Origin: CAVVZJ01 sp963752755
GTDB taxonomy: Bacteria; Planctomycetota; Planctomycetia; Isosphaerales; Isosphaeraceae
NCBI GenBank assembly: GCA_963752755.1
Contig: CAVVZJ010000001.1
Location: forward strand, 2,170,001-2,234,000
Length of the DNA stretch: 64,000 nucleotides
Direction of reading: 5' to 3'
Shown here piece after piece: positions 38,185 through 52,702 of this stretch. Numbering within the stretch: the stretch's first letter is position 1; the number at the start of each line of letters is the position of its first letter. The notes under the pieces were generated by a model. It had not been told where the DNA came from, did no database searches, and was given only the letters and a program-made list of their open reading frames with translations. Both the position numbers and the translations under genes were made by a program.

Positions 38185-39126
38185 TCACCCCCACCCCAGC
38201 CTCACCCGCTCCCGATCCTTCGCCCTCTCGCCCCCGACGCATCGCAGCTCCAGCTCCGCGCCCCCGTCCCCCGGCCGCAGCACAACCCATCCGATCGGCT
38301 GATCCGCCGCGAACGGGTAGCCGACGGCCGGCAGGTTCACCACCATCGGCCCGCCGTCCAACCGCGACTGCGTCCAGACGTGCGTATGCCCATAGACGAT
38401 GGCCTGGACCTGACGCCACGTCCGGATCGCTTCCAGGAATGCCCCCGTGTCGATCAAGGCCCCGGCGGCGTGACCGTTCGACGGCAGGCGGAGGTTGTGG
38501 TGCAAGAAGACCACCGTCGGCGTCTTCCGGTCCTCGTCCAGCCGCGCCGCCAGCCATTCTACCTGCCGCTCGCCCAGCCTCCCCGGCGTGACGTTCACCC
38601 GATCCAGTGAGTCGAGCACCACGAACCGCAAGCCCGTCGCCGTCACCACACTCACATGCTTATCCACCACCGCCGCTTCCTCCGCGACCCCGTCGCCGAT
38701 CGCGTCGCGGAAATGCTCGCGGTCGTCGTGGTTCCCCAGCGCCAGGTGGACCGGCATCCCGGCCTCACGGAGCGGGGCGATCAGGTCGAGGAATGTCCGG
38801 TAATCGCCCGGCTCCCCGTGGTTGAACGCCAGGTCGCCATCCACGAAGACCCCCTCCGGATTCCCCTCCGACCGGGCCAGCCCGAGGAGATCCGCCACGA
38901 CCGCCTTCAGGTTCTCCGCCATCACCTGCCCGCGGGCGACCTGCTTCGGGTCCGCCGCGATGTGCGTGTCCGACACCAGCGCGAACCAGGCCGGCCCCCG
39001 GTCGTCGCCGGTGGCCCGCCTCCCCAGCGCCAGGGCCGCCCCCCCGGCGGCCAGTCTCGCGAGGAACTCGCGGCGGTTCAGTCGGGCTCGGCCTTCCCGG
39101 TCGGTCGGCAAGAGGTGGATCGGCAT
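38185..39126 (-). CDS. Tat-exported metallophosphoesterase
   Basis: A 313-residue calcineurin-like phosphoesterase. A twin-arginine signal (LNRREFLARLAAGGAALALG, 16-35) indicates folded export. The metal-binding signature is complete and in order: SDTHIA (52-57), GDLAFNHG, GNHDD, HHN and YGHTHVW. The substrate is unknown; relatives include cyclic-nucleotide and phospholipid phosphodiesterases. It runs in the same direction as aroA, whose stop lies 30 bases upstream of its ATG. Confidence 0.9.
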   Translation of the reverse strand: MPIHLLPTDREGRARLNRREFLARLAAGGAALALGRRATGDDRGPAWFALVSDTHIAADPKQVARGQVMAENLKAVVADLLGLARSEGNPEGVFVDGDLAFNHGEPGDYRTFLDLIAPLREAGMPVHLALGNHDDREHFRDAIGDGVAEEAAVVDKHVSVVTATGLRFVVLDSLDRVNVTPGRLGERQVEWLAARLDEDRKTPTVVFLHHNLRLPSNGHAAGALIDTGAFLEAIRTWRQVQAIVYGHTHVWTQSRLDGGPMVVNLPAVGYPFAADQPIGWVVLRPGDGGAELELRCVGGERAKDRERVRLGWG

Positions 39127-39156
39127 GCTCGCTCCTCGATTCGTCCCACTCGAAAC

Positions 39157-40465
39157 TCACGCACCCCGCAACTTCGCCAGGTCTTCCCAGAACCCCGGAT
39201 ACGTCTTCGCCACGCAACCCGGGTCCTCGATCACGATCCCCTCGGCCTTCAACCCCACGAGCGCAAACGACATCGCCATCCGATGATCGTCATACGTCGC
39301 GATCCGCGCCGGCTGAATCCGCTCCGGCGGAAACAGGATCAAACCGTCCGGCTGCTCCTCGACGGTCGCCCCCAGCTTCCTCAGCTCCGTCGCCAGGGCC
39401 GCCAGCCGATCCGTCTCCTTGTGCCGGATATGCCCCACGTTGCGGATGCGTGTGATCCCCTCGGCGAAGACCGCGACCACCGCCAGCGTCATCACCGTGT
39501 CGCTGATCGCATTCATATCCACATCGACGCCACGCAGCGGACCGCCCTTGACGGTCGTCGCCCTTCGCGACCGCTCGACCTGGCAGCCCATGTGCTCCAG
39601 GACGTCCACGAACCCCATGTCCCCCTGGACGCTGCTCGTGCCCAGGCCCTCGACCGTGACCGTCCCCCCCGTGATTGCCGCCGCCGCGAAGAAGTAGCTC
39701 GCCGCCGAGGCGTCTGGCTCGACCGCGTACTTCCGCCCCCGATAACGCCCCGGCTCGACATTGAACTGCCGGAACTTCTTGTTCGAAATCGGCTTGCCGA
39801 ACGCCTCCATCACCGCCAGCGTCATCGTGATGTAAGGCTGCGAGACAAGTTTCCCCTGCACCTCGATCGTCGTCGTCCCCTTCGCGTACGGCAAGGCCAT
39901 CAGCAGGCCGCTGAGGAACTGGCTCGACATGTCGCCCCGCACCTCGGCGAAGCCGCCGTCGAGCCCGTCCGCCCTCACCACCACCGGCGGGCAGTCGTTC
40001 CCGGTCTCGCTCCTGCGCGTCGGCACCGAGGCGGTTCAAGGCCCTCAGCAGGTCGCCCACCGGCCTCTGCCGCATCCGCGGCGTGCCGTCGAGCCGATAC
40101 GTCCCCGTTCCCAGCGACACGAGCGCGGTGAGGAACCGCAGGCTCGTCCCCGAGTTCGCCACGAACAACTCCGCCCCGCCCGCCGGGACGCGTCCCCCCC
40201 GCCCCTCGACCCGGATCGTCGCCGCAGCCGGGTCATGTTCCACGCCGAAGCCGAGCCGCCGCAACGCATCGACCATCACGCGGGTATCTTCGCTGTCGAG
40301 CGCCCGCTCCAGCGTGCTCGATCCCTCCGCCAGGGCCGCCACGATCAACGCCCGGTTGGTCAGGCTCTTCGACCCCGGCACCCTCACCTTCGCCTCCGGC
40401 TTCCGGGGCAGGGGGGTGACTGCCATCGCTTCGGGGTCTGGCTTCATTTCATTCATTTCGGTCAT
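39157..40465 (-). CDS. aroA: 3-phosphoshikimate 1-carboxyvinyltransferase (frameshifted)
   Basis: EPSP synthase of the shikimate pathway: joins phosphoenolpyruvate and shikimate 3-phosphate. Landmarks are VRVPGSKSLTNRALIVAALA near the start, LFVANSGTSLRFLTALV, GTPRMRQRPVGDLL, SSQFLSGLLMALPYA, YRGRKYAVEPDASAASYFFA, HIRHKETDRLAALATELRKLG and TYDDHRMAMSFAL. A break near 40028 is cured by removing one base (GACGCGCAGGAGC). About 435 residues. Several ATGs within the first 14 codons make the exact start uncertain. Confidence 0.95.
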
Positions 40466-40537
40466 CAGTCAATTCGTCCGTTTCCACCATCAATCCTGGA
40501 CCATCATTAATCAACCATGCTTCAGCCATTCCGCGCC

Positions 40538-40867
40538 TCAAACCTCCGGGTCGATCGAGTCGAACATCGTCGGCGTCAAGGCCGCGTCGATCCTCGCCAG
40601 CAGGTCGTCGGGTCCGATCTCGCGGACGAGGAACCGCTTCGCCCGGGCCCCGGCTCCCGCGATCAGGACGATCTGCGACCGCCTCAGGCTGAGCCCCTCG
40701 GCCAGCGCCTCGACGATCGCCTCATTCGCCTTGCCCCCCTCCGGAGGCGCCGTCACGCTGACCCGCAAGGCCCCGTCGTGCTCGTCCACGATCGCGTTCT
40801 TCTTCGCCCCCGGCTTCGCCCAGACCGGAAGGATCGACCCTTCGGCATGTTCGGAGACCTTGATCAT
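40538..40867 (-). CDS. DUF167 (YggU) family protein
   Basis: A 109-residue protein of the YggU type: ILPVWAKPGAKKNAIVDEHD, then LRVSVTAPPEGGKANEAIVE, then AGARAKRFLVRE. These are widespread small proteins of unknown function that often neighbour yggS, as here. Its ATG overlaps the yggS stop (ATGA), so the two are translationally coupled. Confidence 0.92.
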   Translation of the reverse strand: MIKVSEHAEGSILPVWAKPGAKKNAIVDEHDGALRVSVTAPPEGGKANEAIVEALAEGLSLRRSQIVLIAGAGARAKRFLVREIGPDDLLARIDAALTPTMFDSIDPEV

Positions 40868-41559
40868 GGCTCGACTCCCTCGAAGAGCGCCGACCCCACC
40901 CTCACCCAGGTCGCCCCTTCCTCGATGGCGACCTCGAAGTCATTGGACATCCCCATCGACAGCTCGTTCAAGTCCAATCCCGAACGCTTCCGCAATTCGT
41001 CCCGGACCTCCCTCAACCTCACGAACGCCGGCCTCGCCCCTTCGGCGTCCGTCCCCAGCGCCGCCATCGTCATCAAACCGACCACCGGCACGTTCCGACA
41101 CGCCGCGATCGCCTCCGCATCGGCCAGGATCGCCTCCGGCGACCAGCCGTGCTTGGCCTCCTCGCCCGAGCAGTTCACCTGCAGGCAGACGGCCGCCGGA
41201 TCGTCCTGTTCGGCCGCCAGGTCGTCGAGCGTCCTCAGCAGCTTCAGCGAATCGACCGCGTGAACCATGCGGACCATGGGGTAGGTCCGCTTCGCCTTGT
41301 TCCCCTGGAGGTGCCCGATCAGATGCCAGCTCACCGCCAGGGCCGACAGTTCCTCCGACTTCCGCCAGAGTTCCTGCGGGTAGTTCTCTCCCAGGTCGCT
41401 CTGACCGAGCGCGACCAGGGGCCGGATCATCGCCACCGGGTTCTTCTTCGTCACCGCCACCAGCCGGACCCCGCCCGGCTCCCGCCCGGCCCGACGGGCA
41501 GCCGAGGCGATCCGTTCGCGGACCGATCCGAGATTCCGGCCGAGCCGTTCGAGGTCCAT
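40864..41559 (-). CDS. YggS-family PLP homeostasis protein
   Basis: A 231-residue single-domain TIM-barrel protein that binds pyridoxal phosphate and helps control free PLP. The PLP Lys lies in RLVAVTKKNP (about 32-41). Other family stretches are DLGENYPQEL, WHLIGHLQGNKAK, VCLQVNCSGEEAKHG, VVGLMTMAALG and LSMGMSNDFEVAIEEGATWV. It lies downstream of gltD on the same strand by 25 bases, possibly one transcript. Length and motifs are complete. Confidence 0.94.
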   Translation of the reverse strand: MDLERLGRNLGSVRERIASAARRAGREPGGVRLVAVTKKNPVAMIRPLVALGQSDLGENYPQELWRKSEELSALAVSWHLIGHLQGNKAKRTYPMVRMVHAVDSLKLLRTLDDLAAEQDDPAAVCLQVNCSGEEAKHGWSPEAILADAEAIAACRNVPVVGLMTMAALGTDAEGARPAFVRLREVRDELRKRSGLDLNELSMGMSNDFEVAIEEGATWVRVGSALFEGVEP

Positions 41560-41584
41560 GTCGGTGATCGCGAGTCAACCCGTC

Positions 41585-43049
41585 TCAGGCAAAGGGCCGC
41601 GCGAGGTTGCCATGCTCCAGGGGCCGGGGCAGATCGGACTGGCCCATCAGGTATTTGTCGATGGCATGGGCGGCATGCCGACCCTCGGCGATCGCCCAGA
41701 CGATCAGACTTTGACCGCGCGCCATGTCGCCCGCGGCGAACACCTTCTCGACGCTCGTCCGGCGTTCGTCGTCGGTCTTGACGTTCCCCAGGCGGTCCAG
41801 CTCGACGCCCAGTTGCTCCAGCATTCCCCGCTTCTCCGGCCCGACGAAGCCCATCGCCAGGAGGACAAGATCCGCCTGGTACGTCTTCGCCGTGCCTGGC
41901 ATCTCGACGAACTGCATGCGTCCGTCCACCGGCTTCATCTGCACGCGAACCGTCTCCAGGGCCGTCACATGCCCCTCTTCGCCGACGAACCGCTTCGTGC
42001 TGATGGCATACTCGCGGACCCCACCCTCCTCATGGGCGCTGGAGACCTTGAACGTGTTCCACCACTGCGGCCACGGGTTGTGCGGCGCCCGCTCATCCGG
42101 CGGCCGGGGGACGATCTCGAACTGATGCACGCTCTTGCAACCATGCCGGTGCACCGTCCCCAGACAGTCGGCTCCGGTGTCACCGCCGCCGATGATGACG
42201 ACGTGCTTATCCTTGGCATGAAAGTCGGGATCGTCGGTCACGGCGACGCCGGCCACCCGTTTGTTCTGGAGGGGGAGGAAGTCCATCGCAAAGTGGATGC
42301 CCTTCAGCTCCCGCCCCGGGATCGGCAGGTCGCGGGCCGCGGTGGAACCGCCGGCCAGGCAGACGGCGTCGAACTCCTCCAGAAGCTGCGAGGCCGGCAG
42401 GTCCGCGCCGATGTTCACGCCGGCCTGGAAGACGACCCCCTCTTGCTCCATCTGGGCAAGCCGTCGGTCGAGCCGCCATTTCTCCATCTTGAAATCGGGG
42501 ATGCCGTACCGCAGGAGCCCGCCGATCCGGTCGGCCCGCTCGAAGACGGTCACGTCATGCCCCGCCCTCGCGAGCTGCTGGGCCGCGGCCAGTCCCGCCG
42601 GACCCGACCCGACGACGGCCACCTTCTTGCCCGTCTTCAGCTTCGGCGGCTCGGGCACGACCCAGCCCTCGTCCCAGGCCCGGTCGATGATCGCCACCTC
42701 GATCGACTTGATCGTCACCGGGTCGTCGTTGATCCCCAGCACGCACGACGCCTCGCAGGGCGCCGGGCAGAGCGTGCCGGTGAACTCCGGGAAGTTGTTC
42801 GTGGCATGCAACCGCTCGACTGCCGCCCGCCACTGGTCGCGATAGACCAGATCATTCCAGTCCGGAATCAGGTTCCCCAGCGGGCAACCCTGATGACAGA
42901 ACGGGACGCCGCAGTCCATGCACCGCGACCCTTGCTCGCGCAGGGTCACGACCGGCAAGGGGTTGTACACCTCCTTGTAGTCGTGCAATCGCTCCTCGAC
43001 GGGCCGCGCCTTGGGCTTGGCCCGATGAAACTCCAGAAACCCGGTCGGC

Positions 43050-43057
<8 letters not shown>
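41585..43057 (-). CDS. gltD: Glutamate synthase small subunit
   Basis: An intact 490-residue FAD-containing beta subunit of NADPH glutamate synthase, which passes electrons to GltB. The N-terminal iron-sulfur domain has CMDCGVPFCHQGCPLGN and CPAPCEASCVLG. The FAD motif is VAVVGSGPAGLAAAQQLARA; the NADPH motif is VVIIGGGDTGADCLG; the terminal FAD contact is VFAAGDMARGQSLIVWAI. Its ATG lies eight bases inside the end of gltB, so the subunits are coupled. The ammonium-assimilating pair thus has its regulator, lysR, just upstream. Confidence 0.96.
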
Positions 43058-47612
<4,555 letters not shown>

Positions 47613-47741
47613 GGTCGTTCCCTTTCCGGCTCGGCCGCATCCTTGCGACCCTTACGTCGGCTCCTGAGTTCGCGCTTTCTGGAACGTTGCCGGGGCCGCC
47701 TCCGCGACCGCCCCGGTCGTCTGAGTCGGGCCCGGCCCGGC

Positions 47742-48680
47742 TCAGGGGGCATTGGCGGCGGGACCAGCCGCCACGGCGGCGGGTTCCGGCTCGTCCTCGG
47801 CGTGCGTCAGCAGCTCGAGGAATCGGGAGGCGGTCACGCCAAGCTGGCCGCTGCCCCGGTGAATCAAGGCGATCGGCCGGGTCAGGCGGCGGTCGCGAAA
47901 CGGCACCGCCGCCAGGGTCCCGGCCCGGATCTCGCGCCGGAGCGTCGGCTCAGGCAAGATCGCGACCCCGGCTCGGTCCTCGACGGCGCGTTTGATGTTC
48001 TCAATATTATCGAATTCGAGTGCGACTTCGACCTGCACGCCATGCTTGCGCAGGAAGCGGTCAATGGCCCGCCGGATCGCCAGCTCCCCCTCGAAGGCCA
48101 CGAACGGCTCGCCGTCGAGCTGTCCAATCTCGATGGTGTCCAGCGCAGCGAAGCGGTGCGAAGGGGGCGCGGCGACGACCATCGCCTCCTCGCGCCAGGG
48201 AATCACGGTCAGGTCGGCCCACTTCCTCGGGAACGAGACCAGGCCCAGCTCGGCCTCGCCCTCCCGAACCGCCTCGACCACATTCGTCGGATGCAGGTAT
48301 TCCAGGCGGACCTTCGCCCCGGGATACGACTGCTGGAACTGGTCGATGTAGCGGCTCATGTGAGCCAGACCGACCGAGTAGATCGCCGCCACCGTCACCG
48401 TGCCGACGACGTTCTGGTCGTCGGAAAGGGCCTTGACCCGCGTCTCCAGTTCGTAGTAACGCCCGATCAGGTCCTTGACCCCTTCGTAAAAGACCTTGCC
48501 GTGCTCGGTCGGCACCAGGGGGCGCTTCGAGCGGTCGATCAACTTGACCCCCAGCCGCAGCTCCAGCTGGTGGACGGCCTGGCTGGCCGACGACTGCGAG
48601 ATGTCGTTCTCGACTGCTCCCTTGGAGAAGCTCGCCGAGCGCACCACATCACAGAAGATCTTGAGGGCCTCGAGCTGCAT
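47742..48680 (-). CDS. LysR-family transcriptional regulator
   Basis: A 312-residue regulator. The N-terminal winged helix-turn-helix is MQLEALKIFCDVVRSASFSK, then NDISQSSASQAVHQLELRLG. The effector-binding domain starts near VGTVTVAAIYSVGLAHMSRY. It lies directly upstream of gltB on the same strand, 129 bases away, as GltC-type regulators often do, so control of glutamate synthase is a reasonable inference. Unlike GltC it is not divergent from gltB. A dyad at 48850-48868 may be its own operator. The ATG was chosen at the start of the HTH domain. Confidence 0.88.
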   Translation of the reverse strand: MQLEALKIFCDVVRSASFSKGAVENDISQSSASQAVHQLELRLGVKLIDRSKRPLVPTEHGKVFYEGVKDLIGRYYELETRVKALSDDQNVVGTVTVAAIYSVGLAHMSRYIDQFQQSYPGAKVRLEYLHPTNVVEAVREGEAELGLVSFPRKWADLTVIPWREEAMVVAAPPSHRFAALDTIEIGQLDGEPFVAFEGELAIRRAIDRFLRKHGVQVEVALEFDNIENIKRAVEDRAGVAILPEPTLRREIRAGTLAAVPFRDRRLTRPIALIHRGSGQLGVTASRFLELLTHAEDEPEPAAVAAGPAANAP

Positions 48681-48849
48681 CGGAGCGCCGAACTCCCGTG
48701 GGTCCAATCCCGGGTCCACTTCCCTGACCGGCCGGCGGTCGCCGGCGGCCCCGATCCCCTGTCCACGTTGCCGTTTTGGAAGGCCGTCCGCACACGACGG
48801 CGAGAAACCCCACCCAAGCAATCGTTGATGCTGATATTGCCGGAGCGCG

Positions 48850-48868
48850 GTATTGAGGTTCCGAATAC
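48850..48868. promoter_or_regulatory. Candidate LysR-type operator
   Basis: GTATT, nine bases, AATAC: a perfect interrupted dyad that contains the T-N11-A core of LysR-type binding sites. It lies 170 bases upstream of the lysR ATG, a little far for direct autoregulation, so confidence is low. Confidence 0.3.
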
Positions 48869-49182
48869 TAAACTCGGGCCAACCCCGCCGCGTCAAGAGA
48901 AAAAAATCGAAAATCAGTGCCGCTCTACTATCGGAAAGACCGATTCTGTCGATTCCAGGGCCATGAAGTGTCCTGGCTCCCGACCTTCCCGAGAAGGCAC
49001 GGACCGTAGCCCAACCGAGTCATTCCACGGTCGCCCCCGAGTGCTGAGGCGAGACCACCGGAATCGGGGTAACCTCCTTCACAATTCCCAGTTTATGACT
49101 CATCACGGGGCGAACTTTGCGGTCTCCAACGACGTAAAAAAGGCACCTCCTGGAAGCCAGCAAGAACGGGAAGGAGAAGGCC
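48869..49182. other. Intergenic region without a supported gene
   Basis: About 310 bases, less GC-rich than the surroundings, with A-runs near 48900. A small hairpin ATCGG-AAAGA-CCGAT is present near 48935. It separates the divergent lysR and the small gene at 49183 and presumably carries their promoters. Nothing else is identified. Confidence 0.4.
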
Positions 49183-49401
49183 ATGTTGAGGAAGCGGGAA
49201 CTCTACGTTGCGAAGTACGGACCGTTGCTCGGTCCGAAGCTCTACCACGCCCTCCAGAGCCAGGCCGCGCATGCCAGCGTCAGCGCCCGGCTGAGACGGA
49301 AGATCGACGTCATCGAGGGGCGACGTCCCCGACAGCATCGGGACGAAGAGCCGTTGCCGCTCTTCCCCGAATCGGAGGAGGCGGGGGTCGGGGCCGCCTG
49401 A
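49183..49401 (+). CDS. Small basic hypothetical protein
   Basis: Seventy-two residues, beginning MLRKRELYVAKYGPLLGPKL. The N-terminal 45 residues are helical and basic; the C-terminal tail is acidic and Pro-rich (RDEEPLPLFPESEEAG). A good AAGGAGAAGG ribosome site precedes the ATG, which is the main support for a real gene. No domain recognised. It converges on the oxidoreductase gene at 49440. Confidence 0.6.
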   Translation: MLRKRELYVAKYGPLLGPKLYHALQSQAAHASVSARLRRKIDVIEGRRPRQHRDEEPLPLFPESEEAGVGAA

Positions 49402-49439
49402 CCTCCGTCGACCGGGCCGCAGATCAACCGGGATTCCGA

Positions 49440-50570
49440 TTACCGCCCCCCAGCCGACCCGGCCCCGAGCTTCGCCAGCGGGTGCCGGGAGCGGTCGGTC
49501 AGCGGCAAGGGCACGGGTCCTCCCTGGGCCTGCGAGGCGTAGGTCGCCAGAATCATCTCCGTCACGGCGCAGCCGTCACGCACGCCGACCTTCGGCTGTC
49601 GGTCCTCCTCGACGGCCGCGATCAGGTCGCGCACGATTTCCCGGTTCGTCGCGACCAGGTCGTTCCTCGGCTCGGTCTCCGGCTGACCGGGCCCGGCGGC
49701 CCGGATCTCGACCCACTGGCCGCCTCCGGCCGTGCTCCAGGTTGGGTCAGCCAGGAGGAAGGCGGGCGGACGACCGCCGGTACTGAGGTCGATCCGCCCC
49801 TTCGAGCCGAGGATCTGGATGCCGAACCGCCGGCCTGGCTCCGCGGGACGCGAGCTGGCGAAGTACGCCACGACGGGCGTGCCTTCGAAACCGTACATGG
49901 CGTCGATCCGATCGCCCGCAAGCAGGCCAAGCCCCTCGTTGCCCTGTCTCACCTGCTCCGGCCCGACCGGCTTGCCCGCCTCGCTGACCCGGGCGAAGCA
50001 CCAGGATGCCTCCCCGAGGAGGCCACGGAAGAGGTCCATGATGTGCGACCCGAGCACGAACAGGTCCTCGCCACCGCCCCTCCGGTCCTCCTTGCCCCGG
50101 CCGCGGATTTCGAGGACCTCGCCGAGGACGCCGTCGGCGATGAGCTTCTTCACCTGTTCAAAGCGCTTGCTGTAGCGGGTCTGGAAAGCGACCGCCAGCT
50201 TGGTGTGGGACCGTTCGCAGGCGTCAGCGATCGCATCGCAATCCGCCAGGGTGGGAGCCAGCGGCTTCTCGCAAAAGACATGAATTCCCCGCTCGGCGCA
50301 CGCGACGATCATCTCCCGGTGGATGTCGATCCAGCGCGGAGCGACCGCGACGAACTGCGGCTTCTCGCGGTCGAGCATCGTGCGATAGTCCGCATACGTA
50401 TTCTCGACCCCCAACCGCTTCGCCGCGGCGGCCCGTCCCTTGCTGTCCTCATCGGCGACAGCGACGACCGTCAACTTCGGCTGTTCGAGCAAGGCGACGT
50501 CAAGGCCGTGACCGTAGTCTCCCCGGCCGGTCCGGCCGATGACCGCGGCGCGGTAAGGGGGCTGGAACAT
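49440..50570 (-). CDS. Gfo/Idh/MocA-family oxidoreductase
   Basis: A 376-residue NAD(P)-dependent oxidoreductase. The N-terminal Rossmann fold reads YRAAVIGRTGRGDYGHGLDV, and the hallmark EKPLAPTLADCDAIADAC sits at the end of the first domain. The C-terminal alpha/beta domain is complete (LGSHIMDLFRGLLGEA, FGIQILGSKGRIDLSTGG). Planctomycetes carry many of these, acting on sugars and inositols; the substrate here is not visible. The ATG at 50570 opens the fold directly. Confidence 0.9.
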   Translation of the reverse strand: MFQPPYRAAVIGRTGRGDYGHGLDVALLEQPKLTVVAVADEDSKGRAAAAKRLGVENTYADYRTMLDREKPQFVAVAPRWIDIHREMIVACAERGIHVFCEKPLAPTLADCDAIADACERSHTKLAVAFQTRYSKRFEQVKKLIADGVLGEVLEIRGRGKEDRRGGGEDLFVLGSHIMDLFRGLLGEASWCFARVSEAGKPVGPEQVRQGNEGLGLLAGDRIDAMYGFEGTPVVAYFASSRPAEPGRRFGIQILGSKGRIDLSTGGRPPAFLLADPTWSTAGGGQWVEIRAAGPGQPETEPRNDLVATNREIVRDLIAAVEEDRQPKVGVRDGCAVTEMILATYASQAQGGPVPLPLTDRSRHPLAKLGAGSAGGR

Positions 50571-51272
50571 GAGGGGGCTCCGCGACGCCTCGGGGAGATG
50601 AACAGGACCACCCCGGCCCGACCAGGCCAGGCTCATCGTGGGCCCATCCTAGCCGCGCCGGGGTCGAACAGCCAGCGGGTCGCGGTTGAAAGTCCAGGGG
50701 GAATCACCGTGGTCAAGGCTACGGTCGCAAAGAAAATAAGCCGGCCGGTGCGAGTCTTCCCTCGGTCGATCACCTCTCCCATGATCGCCTCAGGACGACT
50801 CTTCCCGGCCGGCTCAGTTGGGGCCGGGCCTCAGTGGTTGGCGAGGCCGGCGGCTTGTGTGAGAGGGGGCGAGCGGGGGGGTCGTGCGAGGCTACCCGCT
50901 CGCCCCTTGGCGGTAGGAAGGCCCGGTGGTCCGGGCCTGCCGTCGCCAGGTGGGGTGGCTGCTTCTCCAGATCCTCCGTTGGATCGGGCGGCGTCTGGTG
51001 GGATATCTTCTCGACTCACCGACATCCTCCGATCGCCAGACAGAAGCACTCAAGGCAAAGGCAGTGCCAGAGGCGGATTGTGATTCCGAAATCGTGCACG
51101 GAGACGTTGCAGTCCCATGGGCACTTTGTGTAAGTCTTGTTCTTTTTTGCAGTTGGCGTCGGACTGTCAAGGCGTCATTTTTTTGGGGAAATCGACGGTG
51201 GACCGACCGGTCCGATCGAAAGACCCGGTCGATTGCTGAAAGAGCGTGCAGAACCGCTAGAGACACAAGCAG
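50571..51272. other. Long intergenic region with hairpins and T-runs
   Basis: About 700 bases between divergent genes with no gene I can support. It contains a perfect 8-base hairpin, AGGCCCGG-TGGT-CCGGGCCT (50919-50938), separated GCCGGCCGG / CCGGCCGGC arms near 50740 and 50810, and an unusually T-rich stretch (51128-51190) with runs of six and seven T. A structured RNA or a regulatory leader is possible but unproven. Confidence 0.35.
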
Positions 51273-52565
51273 ATGGCCGGAAACCGGCTGGGGGTGCGTG
51301 TGGAGGAAGCGATAAACGAAGACCGCGTGCTGGCCCGGCTGGAGCGGGCGGCGGGGGCCTGGGTCGCGCGGGGCGACGCGGGACCGCTCCAGAGCTGGCT
51401 CGGAAGGGAATTGGACGGACAGGGAATTCCTCGCCGGCTCGGTCCCGAAATCGGGTGGGTCATCCTGAGGCAACTGGCGGCGGCCTGGCGGGCGCGTGAG
51501 GAGGACTGGCCAGCTGAGCTAGATGCGCGGGTTGAAGGGTTGGCGAAGGTTGCGGTAGCGTTCCTCCGGGGAGATAGTTCGTTGGTTTTCGGACCGGAGC
51601 AAGGTGAGCCCGAGCGGGCCGATCTCCTGCGGTTCTGGGCCGATCGGCTGGCCGATCCGGAGCTGGAGCTCGCGGCCGGCCGGCTGACGGCGAGTCGGAA
51701 AGGGAGCCGGAGCCGTCGGACCTCCGCGCCTCCGCCCTCCTTCGCGGCGGAGCGGGGACCGCTGGCGGTCTTCCGTTCGGGAGTCGCGGGGCCGGCCGAT
51801 CCGGGCGGGAACTTGCTGGCGATTGACCATCTCGACCACCCCAACGTCTGCCGGCTGGAGTTGAACGGCCGGGGTGGCCGCTGGCTCGGGCCGTCGTGGG
51901 ACCCTGGCGTGGCCAGCGCTTCGATCGGTCGGTCGCGGATGCGCACCTGCACGACTGGGCCGCAGGTGGACCTGCTGGAATGGACGTTCCGTGTCGGTGA
52001 CGCCCGCGTCGTCCGGACGGCCGCCTTGCTCCGGCAAAGCCAGCTCGCCCTGATCGCCGACGAGGTGCAGGGGCCGGGGTCGGAGGCCGGGATGCGGGTC
52101 GAGCTGGCGTCGGGCGTGATGACGGCCCCGATCCCCGAACGGCGGGGCCTGAGCCTGAACCATGCCGGTGGTTCGGCGCGGGTCTGGCCGATCGGCTTGC
52201 CCTGCGTGGACTACCCGACCGAGCGCGGCTCGCTGACGGTCGAGGGCGGGGCATTGCAGCTCCGACAGGCGAAACCGGGACGGCGTTGCTGGCTGCCGCT
52301 GGTCGTCTCCTGGGACCCAGTCCACAACCGTCGGGCGGCCTTCTGGCGGGTCTTGACGGTCTCGGAGCGGTCGCGAACCTGTCCGCCGGGCGTGGCCTTC
52401 GCGGCGCGGCTGGGTTGGGGGCCGGGCCGCGACGGCCTCGTCTTCTACCGGAGCCTGACCCGGCCCGCTATCCGCGCCTTTCTCGGCCACCAGACCAGTG
52501 CCCGTTTCCTCATCGGGCTCTTCACGGCGACGGGGGAGGTCGTCCCGCTGGTCCGGCTCGATTGA
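51273..52565 (+). CDS. Hypothetical protein with heparinase-like C-terminal features
   Basis: 430 residues. The N-terminal 180 residues are helical and Arg/Ala-rich. The C-terminal half is beta-rich, and the stretch LLEWTFRVGDARVVRTAALL then RQSQLALIADEVQGPG resembles the C-terminal sandwich of heparinase II/III-type proteins, but no catalytic domain is visible, so I do not assign an activity. No signal peptide. ATG 51273 lies shortly after the T-rich region and has no strong ribosome site. Confidence 0.65.
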   Translation: MAGNRLGVRVEEAINEDRVLARLERAAGAWVARGDAGPLQSWLGRELDGQGIPRRLGPEIGWVILRQLAAAWRAREEDWPAELDARVEGLAKVAVAFLRGDSSLVFGPEQGEPERADLLRFWADRLADPELELAAGRLTASRKGSRSRRTSAPPPSFAAERGPLAVFRSGVAGPADPGGNLLAIDHLDHPNVCRLELNGRGGRWLGPSWDPGVASASIGRSRMRTCTTGPQVDLLEWTFRVGDARVVRTAALLRQSQLALIADEVQGPGSEAGMRVELASGVMTAPIPERRGLSLNHAGGSARVWPIGLPCVDYPTERGSLTVEGGALQLRQAKPGRRCWLPLVVSWDPVHNRRAAFWRVLTVSERSRTCPPGVAFAARLGWGPGRDGLVFYRSLTRPAIRAFLGHQTSARFLIGLFTATGEVVPLVRLD

Positions 52566-52621
52566 ACCCGCGAGAGCAAATCAATATTTACGCTTTCAAC
52601 TTATTGCATAACAAGCCATCC

Positions 52622-52702
52622 TCACGGCTTCGAACGTGTCGGCGCGATCAGAGCAAACCAGAGCGAGAGGAGGATGTAGGCGAGCGAGACGGCGACCGTC
52701 AT
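52622..52702 (-). CDS. 26-residue single-span membrane peptide
   Basis: Reads MTVAVSLAYILLSLWF then ALIAPTRSKP: one span with a short basic tail. Its ATG overlaps the stop of the preceding small gene by four bases (ATGA), the arrangement of a coupled pair, which is the main evidence that it is translated. It is the last gene of the run containing the diadenylate cyclase. Confidence 0.45.
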   Translation of the reverse strand: MTVAVSLAYILLSLWFALIAPTRSKP

